64,000 nt of DNA from assembly GCF_001592265.1 (NCBI RefSeq), contig NZ_BCWP01000014.1, forward strand, positions 27,742-91,741, in the 5' to 3' direction. Made by a program: the position numbers and the translations under genes. Under the pieces are notes generated by a model. That model did not search any database. It saw only the letters and a program-made list of their open reading frames with translations, and was not told the DNA's origin. Of the stretch, positions 18,507-26,300 are shown in pieces. This DNA comes from Curvibacter delicatus NBRC 14919 (lineage in GTDB: Bacteria > Pseudomonadota > Gammaproteobacteria > Burkholderiales > Burkholderiaceae_C). Within the stretch, counting starts at the first letter, position 1. The number at the start of each line of letters is the position of its first letter.

Positions 18507-19649
18507 ATGTCCAAGTCATTTCTGAACCGGCGCCACCTGCTGACAAGCGCCGCCGGACTCCCCTTTTTCACGGCGCAGCCTGCCTGGGCGCAAGCGCTCA
18601 AGCAACTCCCGCCCTCTCGCGGTATGAGCATTGCTCAGATCGTGGACACCTCGGCAACACAGCAGGACGTCTCACGCGACTTCCTGATCGGCTCGCGAGC
18701 GGCCTGGCTGGACATCAACGCCCGGGGGGGCATACGCGGCAGACCGGTCCAGCACACGGTGCTCGAAGTGGACGGCAGCATGCCCAGTCTGCGAGCCGCC
18801 CTGGAGAGCATCCGGATGCAGACCCACTGTCTTGCGCTTTGCGGCACCGTGGGTGACAAGACCGCCACACAACTGGTGCAGTTATTGCGTCAGGAGCAAC
18901 TCGACCTCGCCCATGCCGCCCCCTGGTTGCACAACGCGGATGGGCAAGGAGAGCAGACCTTCTGCATCTTCGCCTCCCGCCAAGAGCAGATTGCCCATGC
19001 CTTGAAATCGCTATCAGCCAATGGCGTAGCGGAGCTCGGCGCGGTCTACGCCACGGCACAAGAAAACGCCTTGTACCGCACCGATGTCGAGCGCGCCGCG
19101 GCTGACCTGAAGCTCCGGCTCACGAACTATCCGCTCAACGGCTCCTCTTTACGACAAGCCGGCATGAGCCTGAACAACAACACGCCGGCCATCTTGCTTT
19201 TCCTCGGTGGCACCCCCGAACTGGCCCAGTTCACCCAAGGCATGGAGAAACAAACTCGCCAGCGCTACGTCATTGCGCTGGCCGACGTCAACCTGCAGAC
19301 CATGGCGCAACTCGGCGCGACCCGCAACACGCCCGTGGTGGCCACTCAGGTCGTGCCCATGGTGAATGCCGGCCTGCCTGTGGTCCGCGCTTACCGCGAA
19401 ACGCTCGCACGGCTGTTTGACGAAGCCCCGACCGCCTTGAGTCTGGCTGGTTTCATCGCCGCACGCTACACGCAGGAAGTATTGCAAACCATTGAAGCCA
19501 CGCCAACCCGGCAAAACACATTGCAGGCCTTCCAGCGCCGCACACCACTGGACCTGGGCGGTTTTCGCATCAGTTTCAACGGACAACGACGTGGCAGCCC
19601 TTATGTGACGCAGAGCATGCTGAGCCAGGATGGCCGCATTGTTGGCTGA
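18507..19649 (+). CDS. orphan LivJ-type periplasmic substrate-binding protein
   Basis: 380-residue periplasmic binding protein of the branched-chain amino acid/amide (LivJ, Peripla_BP_6) class. The N-terminus has a twin-arginine-like signal, NRRHLLTSAAGLPFF, with a likely cleavage site after AQPAWA. The mature part contains GSRAAWLDINARGGIRGRPV, typical of the family. No permease or ATPase genes for a Liv-type transporter lie nearby, so it is an orphan. The ATG at 18507 is chosen because the signal peptide begins there and GGGAG precedes it; the open frame begins 96 bases upstream. It diverges from pstS across a gap with Pho-box-like repeats, which suggests phosphate control. The ligand is unknown. 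Confidence 0.75.
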   Translation: MSKSFLNRRHLLTSAAGLPFFTAQPAWAQALKQLPPSRGMSIAQIVDTSATQQDVSRDFLIGSRAAWLDINARGGIRGRPVQHTVLEVDGSMPSLRAALESIRMQTHCLALCGTVGDKTATQLVQLLRQEQLDLAHAAPWLHNADGQGEQTFCIFASRQEQIAHALKSLSANGVAELGAVYATAQENALYRTDVERAAADLKLRLTNYPLNGSSLRQAGMSLNNNTPAILLFLGGTPELAQFTQGMEKQTRQRYVIALADVNLQTMAQLGATRNTPVVATQVVPMVNAGLPVVRAYRETLARLFDEAPTALSLAGFIAARYTQEVLQTIEATPTRQNTLQAFQRRTPLDLGGFRISFNGQRRGSPYVTQSMLSQDGRIVG

Positions 19650-19710
19650 AGCACCTCTCAGGGCTGGGGGTTGCCAATGCTATGCTGCCCGACCAGAATG
19701 AATTGACACC

Positions 19711-21207
19711 ATGCAAAACGGAACCCGCCTCGCCGCCGTAGACCTCGGCTCCAACAGCTTTCGACTTGAAATCGGCTACCTCGACCATGGCCAGATCCAG
19801 CGAACCGAGTACCTCAAGGAAACCGTGCGGCAGGGTAACGGCCTGGACGAGAACCGCAACCTGTCGCGGCAAGCCATGCAGCGCGGCTGGGACTGCCTGG
19901 CCCGCTTCGGCGAGCGCCTGGCTGGGTTCCGCAAGCACCAGGTACGCGCCGTGGCGACCCAGACCCTGCGCGAAGCTCGCAACCGGGATGAATTCCTGGC
20001 ACGGGCGACCGAGATCCTGGGCTTTCCTATTGATGTGATCTCCGGTCACGAAGAGGCCCGCCTGATCTACCAGGGGGTTGCCCACCTGTTGCCCCAGTCA
20101 AACGAACATCGGCTGGTCGTGGACATCGGTGGCCGTTCGACCGAACTGATCCTCGGGCGCGCCTACGAAGCCCGCTTCATGGAGTCGTTTCGTGTCGGCA
20201 GCGTTGCCTGGTCGATGCGCTACTTTCCCGACGGCCTCTTTACCGCGCAGGCCTTCGAGACCGCCGAGGTGGCGGCCAAAGCCGTCCTGGACGAGGCCCT
20301 CAACACATTCCGCCCGGACGCATGGGAGGTGGCCTATGGCTCTTCCGGCACCGTCGGCGCTGTCAGCGACATCCTGATGGAAGCCGGCTGGCCGGAGGGT
20401 CGCGTGACCCGCGACGGTCTCGACTGGCTGCTGGAACGCCTGCTCAAGGCGCAAAGCGCTGACAAGGTCCGCCTGGAAGGCATGAAAGAAGACCGCCGTG
20501 CGGTGATTGGCGGCGGAGTCAGCGTGCTGCGGGCCGTGTTTGATCTGCTGTCCATCAAGGAAATGCACGTGGCCCAGGGTGCACTGCGACATGGCGCCTT
20601 GTACGACCTGCTTGATCGCGAACAGGAACAGACCGATCAGCGCCATGCCAGCGTCAATCGCCTGTCAAGCAAATTCAATATTGATCTGTCCCAGGCACAA
20701 CGGGTCAGCAAGGCGGCACGCCACCTGTTTCGCCTGATGGCGAGTGAATTCCCCGCCAGCGTGATGGACCGGCACCAGCGCAAGCTCGGCTGGGCAGCAC
20801 AGCTGCATGAAATCGGCAGCGTGATTTCGCACAGCGACTACCACAAGCACGGCGCCTATATTCTGGACAACACCGACGCCGCCGGCTTCACCATGCCCGA
20901 ACTGCACCGGCTCAGCCTGTTGGTGCTGGGACACCGGGGCAAACTTCGCAAGCTGGACATGGACTTCGAAGACGATGTCTTCGTCAGACAACTGCTGGCC
21001 TTGCGTCTGGCGGTTCTGTTGTGCCATGCACGCCGGGATCCCGACTTGCAAGGCATGATGCTGCAATTCAATCAGCCCCACCGCCTGGCCCTGAACTGCC
21101 GGCCGGGCTGGCGCGAGGCCTACCCGCAATCCGCCCATCTGCTCAATGAAGAGCTGCTGGCCTGGCAGAAGACACCCTGGACGCTGACGTTCAGCGAACG
21201 CAATTAG
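19711..21207 (+). CDS. ppx: exopolyphosphatase (Ppx/GppA family)
   Basis: 498-residue phosphatase that releases phosphate from polyphosphate; members of this family can also hydrolyse pppGpp. The actin-like ATPase-fold motifs are visible: AAVDLGSNSFRLEI near the N-terminus, ISGHEEARLIYQGV, VVDIGGRSTELILG and AYGSSGTVGAV. The C-terminal HD-like region contains LHEIGSVISHSDYHKHGAYIL. Usually ppx sits beside ppk; here they are 3 kb apart and separated by three genes. It ends exactly where the convergent EAL-GGDEF gene ends (no gap). No Pho-box array was found directly upstream. Confidence 0.93.
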   Translation: MQNGTRLAAVDLGSNSFRLEIGYLDHGQIQRTEYLKETVRQGNGLDENRNLSRQAMQRGWDCLARFGERLAGFRKHQVRAVATQTLREARNRDEFLARATEILGFPIDVISGHEEARLIYQGVAHLLPQSNEHRLVVDIGGRSTELILGRAYEARFMESFRVGSVAWSMRYFPDGLFTAQAFETAEVAAKAVLDEALNTFRPDAWEVAYGSSGTVGAVSDILMEAGWPEGRVTRDGLDWLLERLLKAQSADKVRLEGMKEDRRAVIGGGVSVLRAVFDLLSIKEMHVAQGALRHGALYDLLDREQEQTDQRHASVNRLSSKFNIDLSQAQRVSKAARHLFRLMASEFPASVMDRHQRKLGWAAQLHEIGSVISHSDYHKHGAYILDNTDAAGFTMPELHRLSLLVLGHRGKLRKLDMDFEDDVFVRQLLALRLAVLLCHARRDPDLQGMMLQFNQPHRLALNCRPGWREAYPQSAHLLNEELLAWQKTPWTLTFSERN

Positions 21208-23043
21208 TCAGACACGCTCCAACGCCGGCTCGCCGCGGACAAACAGCCCGCCTCCATTCATCTTGGCTTCATGCTTGGCCAACGCGGCCAGGGTGGCCAC
21301 CTCTTCTTCGTCCCGCAAGGCATGTGCGCCCACCCGAACCGCACCAATGGAAAGCGTCGTGCAGGGGAAGAATCGCATCACGCCATGCCGGTCCTCAGCA
21401 TGAATGCCGCCGCATAAACGAGCGGCCTCGTCGAACAGGTCGCGGGCCTTGAAGGCGAACTCGCTGACGATGAGCTCGCAGCGCCGCCGCCATTCCTCGC
21501 TCTGGAACAGGATCAGGAAGTCGTCGCCTCCGACATGGCCCACAAAATCACGCTGCGGGTCGCAATGGGTCACGGCCAGTTGCGCCAGCAAGCGGATCAT
21601 CTCATCACCACGCCAATAGCCGTAATGGTCATTGAAGGGCTTGAAGTTGTTCATGTCGAGGTAACACGCCACAAACTCCGCGCCTCCCTCCAGCAGACGC
21701 TTGATGTGCAGGCTGATCGGGATATTGCCCGGCAGGAACGTGAGCGGATTGGCATGACGTGCCGCCTCCAGCCGCAGCTCGGTCACCGAACGCACCAGTT
21801 GGTCGCCCGTGCCCAGACCGATATAACGCCCGTTCTCGGTCACGATGAAACCATCCGTCAGGTAGCGCTGATCCTGCGAGGTCAGAATGCCGATCAGCTC
21901 ATCAATGTCGTGGTTGCGCTCAATCAGGCGTGGTGAATGGTTCGCGTACTGCATGCAGGATTTCTTGCCAAAGATCTCCCTGAAATACAGGGTGGCATAG
22001 TGATCCATGAAATGCTGACGGTTGATGATGGCCACCGGCTGGTTGTTGTCCACTACGGCAATGGCATGCAATTCCGGACGGGCCATCAGAATGGCCGCCA
22101 CTTCATCGTTGCTGGTCTTCTGACTGACGCACGGCGCATGTATCAACGACAGGTGCCGCAGGTGCCCCAGACGGGAAATATGCCGCTGCTCGGGCATCAC
22201 GGCCACACGCGAGTCCTGCAGCACGTCGATCGCATCGCTGCGAATGCTGGGCAGCACCACGTTGGAGGGCCGCCCCAGAAAATAGCCCTGGCCATAGGCA
22301 ATCCCCAAGTCGCGCAGCACCCGTAAGTCGTCTTCATTCTCAATGCCCTCGGCCACCAGGGCGGTGCCGAAAATCTCGGCGATCTGCATCAGCGCCTGGA
22401 GCGTCTTGAGGTTGTCGGCATGACCGCTGATGCTGCGACTGAAATACTTGTCGATCTTCACGATGTCCGGCTTGATCTGAGACCACAGGCGCAGGCTGGA
22501 ACGGCCATCACCAAAATCATCCAGCGCCAGGAACAGACCTGTGCTGTGCAACTCCTTCACCAGTTCCGCCAGCGCCTGCATGTCGGCGACGCGTTCGTGC
22601 TCGGTGATCTCCAGCACCACCATGCGCGGGGATACGCCTAGATCACGCACACACTTGCTGAAACAGGTGCATCCGCCTTGCTCGACCAGACTGAGCAAGG
22701 CATTGGCGCTGATGTTCAGGAACAGGCGCCCAGGCTGCTTGAGCTGCCCCCATTGCTTGAGCGCCGTGAAAAGGCAGAAAAATTCAAGCTCATGCAACAG
22801 CCCCTCGTCCTGCGCCGCCTGCAGCAGGGCATCAGCGCTGTGCAACGTGGATTCATGCGGTCCGCGGATCAGCGCTTCATGGCCATAGATGGCTCCGTCC
22901 TTCAGGTCCGCAATCGGCTGGAAGACGGAGTGCAAGCCATCGTTGCGGATCAGTTGAGCCAACGGGCCATCTCCCCTGATCACGTCCGGCAGGACCTTCC
23001 CCATCAGCAGGCAAATCGGATCGCTCATCTCGTGCTGCTCCAT
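21208..23043 (-). CDS. EAL-CBS-GGDEF cyclic-di-GMP protein
   Basis: 611-residue cytoplasmic protein with three parts. An EAL phosphodiesterase domain (about residues 30-275) has the catalytic set: HEALIRGP at 55-62, NISANAL, EITEHER, LDDFGDG, IVKIDKYF, EGIEN and QGYFLGRP. A central region (about 300-415) resembles a CBS pair, with TSNDEVAAIL and AIAVVDNNQPVAIINR. The GGDEF domain (about 430-600) has the active-site loop GGDDF at 505-509. The Glu of GGDEF is replaced by Asp and no RxxD inhibitory site precedes it, so cyclase activity is uncertain, while degradation of cyclic-di-GMP looks intact. Start: ATG 23043 is used; ATG 23028, preceded by GGAG, is equally plausible. A Pho-box array lies 100 bp upstream. 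Confidence 0.88.
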   Translation of the reverse strand: MEQHEMSDPICLLMGKVLPDVIRGDGPLAQLIRNDGLHSVFQPIADLKDGAIYGHEALIRGPHESTLHSADALLQAAQDEGLLHELEFFCLFTALKQWGQLKQPGRLFLNISANALLSLVEQGGCTCFSKCVRDLGVSPRMVVLEITEHERVADMQALAELVKELHSTGLFLALDDFGDGRSSLRLWSQIKPDIVKIDKYFSRSISGHADNLKTLQALMQIAEIFGTALVAEGIENEDDLRVLRDLGIAYGQGYFLGRPSNVVLPSIRSDAIDVLQDSRVAVMPEQRHISRLGHLRHLSLIHAPCVSQKTSNDEVAAILMARPELHAIAVVDNNQPVAIINRQHFMDHYATLYFREIFGKKSCMQYANHSPRLIERNHDIDELIGILTSQDQRYLTDGFIVTENGRYIGLGTGDQLVRSVTELRLEAARHANPLTFLPGNIPISLHIKRLLEGGAEFVACYLDMNNFKPFNDHYGYWRGDEMIRLLAQLAVTHCDPQRDFVGHVGGDDFLILFQSEEWRRRCELIVSEFAFKARDLFDEAARLCGGIHAEDRHGVMRFFPCTTLSIGAVRVGAHALRDEEEVATLAALAKHEAKMNGGGLFVRGEPALERV

Positions 23044-23145
23044 TGCTATCGCAACTTCTGGCCAGTCTTCCAACAGTTCTTCCAAAACATCTCCGCCGGC
23101 AAAAGCCAGCCCCCCTTGGCACCCCCCCTACTTTGCTTGCTGAAG

Positions 23146-23174
23146 ATGAATGTTTCATGACATCTTCATGACGG
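23146..23174 (-). promoter_or_regulatory. Pho-box array upstream of the EAL-GGDEF gene
   Basis: On the minus strand three 7-mers at 11-bp spacing: CCGTCAT (23168-23174), ATGTCAT (23157-23163) and CATTCAT (23146-23152), with linkers GAAG and GAAA. They match CTGTCAT at 6, 6 and 5 of 7 positions. A weak -10 candidate CAAAGT lies ten bases further on. The array also sits about 90-115 bp upstream of the divergent gene at 23260. Confidence 0.65.
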
Positions 23175-23259
23175 TCGCATCAGTGCCATCGTTCAGCGCT
23201 TGTGCGTGAAAAAACAACGGTATAAACTGTTTTCAAATTTTCAGAGAGGAACCCAACAC

Positions 23260-23643
23260 ATGGCAACTGTCACCAGAAAACCCACAACGACCAAGACGGC
23301 CAAAGCCCCAGTCAAATCCAGCCCGTTGGCGGCCAAGAAGGCGCCCCAGTTGCGCAAAGCCGCACCGGCGGCCCCGGCGAAACCGGCCCCTGTGACGCCT
23401 CAAGCCAAGATCGCCAAACCGAAAAAGCCGAAACTGGTTCGCGACAGCTTCACCATCCCGAAGCTTGAATATGTCGTGCTTGATGAGTTGAAACTGCGTG
23501 CCGCCAAACTGGCACATCCAGTCAAGAAGAGTGAGCTGCTGCGCGCCGGCATCAAGGCGCTGACCGGCATGTCCGATGCGGCCCTGCTTGCTGCCCTCAA
23601 GGCCGTTCCCACCATCAAGACCGGTCGCCCCAAGAAGGCTTGA
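23260..23643 (+). CDS. Lys/Ala/Pro-rich protein with ribbon-helix-helix-like C-terminus
   Basis: 127-residue basic protein of unknown function. Residues 1-58 are low-complexity, rich in Lys, Ala, Pro and Thr, like histone-H1-type or nucleoid-associated tails. Residues 60-127 form a compact conserved-looking part: RDSFTIPKLEYVVLDEL, an amphipathic helix, then KKSELLRAGIKAL, resembling a ribbon-helix-helix DNA-binding fold, and a terminal GRPKKA that is AT-hook-like. ATG 23260 is chosen for the AGAGAGGA ribosome binding site; the frame extends 20 codons upstream. A TTGTGC/TATAAA pair (15-bp spacer) at 23200-23226 is a possible promoter. DNA binding is inferred, not shown. Confidence 0.7.
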   Translation: MATVTRKPTTTKTAKAPVKSSPLAAKKAPQLRKAAPAAPAKPAPVTPQAKIAKPKKPKLVRDSFTIPKLEYVVLDELKLRAAKLAHPVKKSELLRAGIKALTGMSDAALLAALKAVPTIKTGRPKKA

Positions 23644-23664
23644 GCCCGCCTCCTGCCAGATGTC

Positions 23665-24126
23665 TTACAGCACCTCGGGGGACTGGACCGTCAGCAGCAC
23701 GGTCTGGGCAACGCCATCGCGTTGCCGGTGGCGCAACCACCAGACAGCACCTTTGCGCACCGCGCAGTCGCTGGCCTGCATGCCAAGCAGTTGCGCAATG
23801 GCCTGCCCCAGCATCGGCTGATGGCCCACGATCAAGGTCGTGGTCTTGGCCTGCGGCCATTGCACCAGCTCCAGCAGCTGTGCCACCGAACCGTCAGGCG
23901 CGAGTTCATCGCGCAGCTTGTACTTGCGTCCCAAGGCCAACGCGGTCTGCTCCGTCCTGCGTGCCGGACTGACCAGCACGCGGGCACCTTCGGGTAATTG
24001 GCGGTCAAGCCAGCTGGCCATGCGCGCGGCCTGTTTCTCGCCCCGAGGCGTGAGTGAACGCTCCAGGTCGTTGCAGCCCGGCACCCAGTCGTGGGCTTCC
24101 GCATAACGCCACAAGACCAGGTCCAT
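23665..24126 (-). CDS. sixA: SixA-like histidine phosphatase, catalytic His replaced
   Basis: 153-residue histidine-phosphatase-superfamily protein similar to the phosphohistidine phosphatase SixA. The N-terminus MDLVLWRYAEA aligns with E. coli MQVFIMRHGDA, so residue 8, the phospho-accepting His of the RHG/RHA motif, is Tyr here (codon TAT). Other family elements are present: LTPRGEKQA, SPARRTEQTA and the second histidine in VGHQPML. Without the nucleophile the enzyme should be inactive or act differently. The ATG at 24126 begins two bases after the ppk stop, so the two are in one operon, a common ppk-sixA linkage in betaproteobacteria. Family call is firm; activity is doubtful. Confidence 0.85.
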   Translation of the reverse strand: MDLVLWRYAEAHDWVPGCNDLERSLTPRGEKQAARMASWLDRQLPEGARVLVSPARRTEQTALALGRKYKLRDELAPDGSVAQLLELVQWPQAKTTTLIVGHQPMLGQAIAQLLGMQASDCAVRKGAVWWLRHRQRDGVAQTVLLTVQSPEVL

Positions 24127-24128
24127 GA

Positions 24129-26231
24129 TCAAGCCTTGCCGCGAGCCTCGCGCGCGGCATAACGCGCCATCAAGGCGTTCTGGGCGCTGATGGCCTGCCG
24201 CACCCCGGACGGGTGCGTACGCACATAGCGGCCGTCAGGCTGCAGGTCCCAGGCATCGAGGCTGTCATGCAGTCCCGCCACCAGGCATTCGTCCACGATA
24301 CGCTGACGCAGCACCGGGTCCATGACCGGCCAGGCCAGTTCGACCCGACGCAGCATGTTGCGGTTCATCCAGTCGGCACTCGACAGGTAAAGTTCCTCGG
24401 TCTCCCCTTGTCCAAAGTAGAAGACTCGCGCGTGCTCCAGAAAACGTCCGATGATCGAACGGACCCGGATGTTGTCGGTTTCGCCGGGCACTTGCGCCGG
24501 CAGCATGCACGCGCCACGGACGATGAGATCAATCCTGACGCCGCATTTGCCGGCCGCAATCAGGGCACGGATCAAGGCTTCATCGGTCAGCGCATTCATC
24601 TTGGCCACAATGCGGGCCGGCTGGCCGGCTGCGGCGGCCACCCCCAGGCTTTCGATCTTTTCCAGCAGCTTGCGGTGCAGCTGGAGCGGCGCCATCCACA
24701 GACGGTTCATGCGGGGCAGCCGGCTTTGTCCAGCCAAGTGGATGAAGACGTGCTCGATGTCCGCCGTCAGCGCGGCATCGGCCGTCAGGTGGCTGATATC
24801 GGTATAGAAGCGGGCCGTCACCGGGTTGTAGTTGCCGGTGGACAAGTGCGCATAACGCTTGAAGTGCTTGCCCTCGCGCCGCGTGACCAGCATCATCTTG
24901 GCATGGGTCTTGAGCCCCACCACGCCGTACACAACCTGCACCCCGATGGACTCGAGCTTCTCGGCCCAGTTGATATTGACTTCCTCGTCGAAACGGGCCT
25001 TGAGCTCCAGCACGACGGTGACTTCCTTGCCACGCCGCACGGCCTCGCGCAGCAGCTCCATCAGCTCGGAGTTCGAACCCGTGCGGTAGATGGTCTGCTT
25101 GATGGCCATGACCTGCGGGTCATCCACCGCCTCACGCAAAAAAGCCAGCACACCATCAAAACTCTCGTAAGGCTGATGGATGAGCACATCGCCCCGTTTG
25201 AGCTGCTCGAAGATCGGCTGGTCACGCCCCAGCTGTCGAGGGTAAGACGCCTTGTACGGCGGGAAACGCAGATGGGGTTCATCGACCAGGTCCACCAGCT
25301 GGTTCAGCCGTACCAGATTGACGGGGCCGTGAACGCGAAAGAGTGCACCTTCGGGCAAGCCGAACTGTTTGAGCAGGAAACTGGCCAGGTACTCGGAGCA
25401 GCCGGCAGAGACCTCCAGCCGGACCGCCTGCCCGTAATGGCGATGCTGCAGCCCTTGACGCAAGGCGGTACGCAGGTTCTTCACGTCTTCTTCGTCCACT
25501 GCCAGATCGGAGTGGCGCGTCACACGGAACTGCGAAAACTGACTCACTTCCCGCCCCGGGAACAGCTCGGCCAGATGGGCACGGATCACACTGGAGAGCG
25601 AGACAAACAGCGTGCGCTTGCCACACAACTTGTCCGGCAGGCGGATGAGGCGCGGCAGCACACGCGGCACCTTGACGATGGCCACATCGTTCTCGCGCCC
25701 GAAAGCGTCATGCCCGACCAGCCGGACAATGAAATTCAGCGACTTGTTCGCCACCTGCGGAAACGGGTGCGAAGGGTCCAGCCCGACCGGAATCAACAGC
25801 GGGCGGACATCGCTCTCGAAATACTGCTTGACCCAGCGCCGTTGCGCGACATTGCGCTCACCATGCGAGAGGATCCGGATCCCCTGCTTTTCAAACGCCG
25901 GGATGAGCTCGTCGTTGTACAACGCATACTGACGATCCACCAGCTCATGGATGGCGGCCGAAAGCTGATCAAACGACTCTTCCGTGTAGAGCCCTTCCTG
26001 GTCATGCCCCTGTTTGGCACTCAGGTGGGGCTCGGCCCGCACCTCAAAGAACTCATCCAGGTTGGATGAAACGATGCACAAATAACGCAGACGTTCCAGC
26101 AAAGGCACATCGCTGCGGCAAGCCCAGTCGAAGACGCGCCAGTTGAAGGCCAGAATGCTATGGTCCCTGTCCAGCAGGGTAAGCGGTTTCGACTCAACGC
26201 TCGATTTCGTTTCACTGACGGGAGACAACAT
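24129..26231 (-). CDS. ppk: polyphosphate kinase 1
   Basis: 700-residue enzyme that makes long-chain polyphosphate from ATP reversibly. All four PPK1 domains are represented: an N-terminal segment with RDHSILAFNWRVFDWA and SSNLDEFFEVR; the head domain; and two phospholipase-D-like catalytic domains. The phospho-accepting His is in GLKTHAKMMLV, with the supporting His in IGRFLEHARVFYF; LSSADWMNRN is also typical. Its promoter region, with a strong Pho-box pair, lies at the 3' end of the upstream agt gene. Confidence 0.97.
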   Translation of the reverse strand: MLSPVSETKSSVESKPLTLLDRDHSILAFNWRVFDWACRSDVPLLERLRYLCIVSSNLDEFFEVRAEPHLSAKQGHDQEGLYTEESFDQLSAAIHELVDRQYALYNDELIPAFEKQGIRILSHGERNVAQRRWVKQYFESDVRPLLIPVGLDPSHPFPQVANKSLNFIVRLVGHDAFGRENDVAIVKVPRVLPRLIRLPDKLCGKRTLFVSLSSVIRAHLAELFPGREVSQFSQFRVTRHSDLAVDEEDVKNLRTALRQGLQHRHYGQAVRLEVSAGCSEYLASFLLKQFGLPEGALFRVHGPVNLVRLNQLVDLVDEPHLRFPPYKASYPRQLGRDQPIFEQLKRGDVLIHQPYESFDGVLAFLREAVDDPQVMAIKQTIYRTGSNSELMELLREAVRRGKEVTVVLELKARFDEEVNINWAEKLESIGVQVVYGVVGLKTHAKMMLVTRREGKHFKRYAHLSTGNYNPVTARFYTDISHLTADAALTADIEHVFIHLAGQSRLPRMNRLWMAPLQLHRKLLEKIESLGVAAAAGQPARIVAKMNALTDEALIRALIAAGKCGVRIDLIVRGACMLPAQVPGETDNIRVRSIIGRFLEHARVFYFGQGETEELYLSSADWMNRNMLRRVELAWPVMDPVLRQRIVDECLVAGLHDSLDAWDLQPDGRYVRTHPSGVRQAISAQNALMARYAAREARGKA

Positions 26232-26266
26232 CGGATCCTGACGGTTTTATTACGTTTCAGTGGCGA

Positions 26267-26300
26267 ATTCTTTACACATTTGATGACAAAGACGTGACAG
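26267..26300 (-). promoter_or_regulatory. PhoB-dependent promoter of ppk
   Basis: Minus-strand 7-mers CTGTCAC (26294-26300) and TTGTCAT (26283-26289), 11 bp apart, each match CTGTCAT at 6 of 7 positions. The -10-like AAGAAT (26267-26272) follows ten bases downstream. The box lies inside the last codons of agt, so ppk can be induced independently of the upstream operon. Confidence 0.75.

Noticed and set aside
19650..19710. Pho box in front of ppx
   Set aside because: No pair of 7-mers resembling CTGTCAT at 11-bp spacing was found in this gap.
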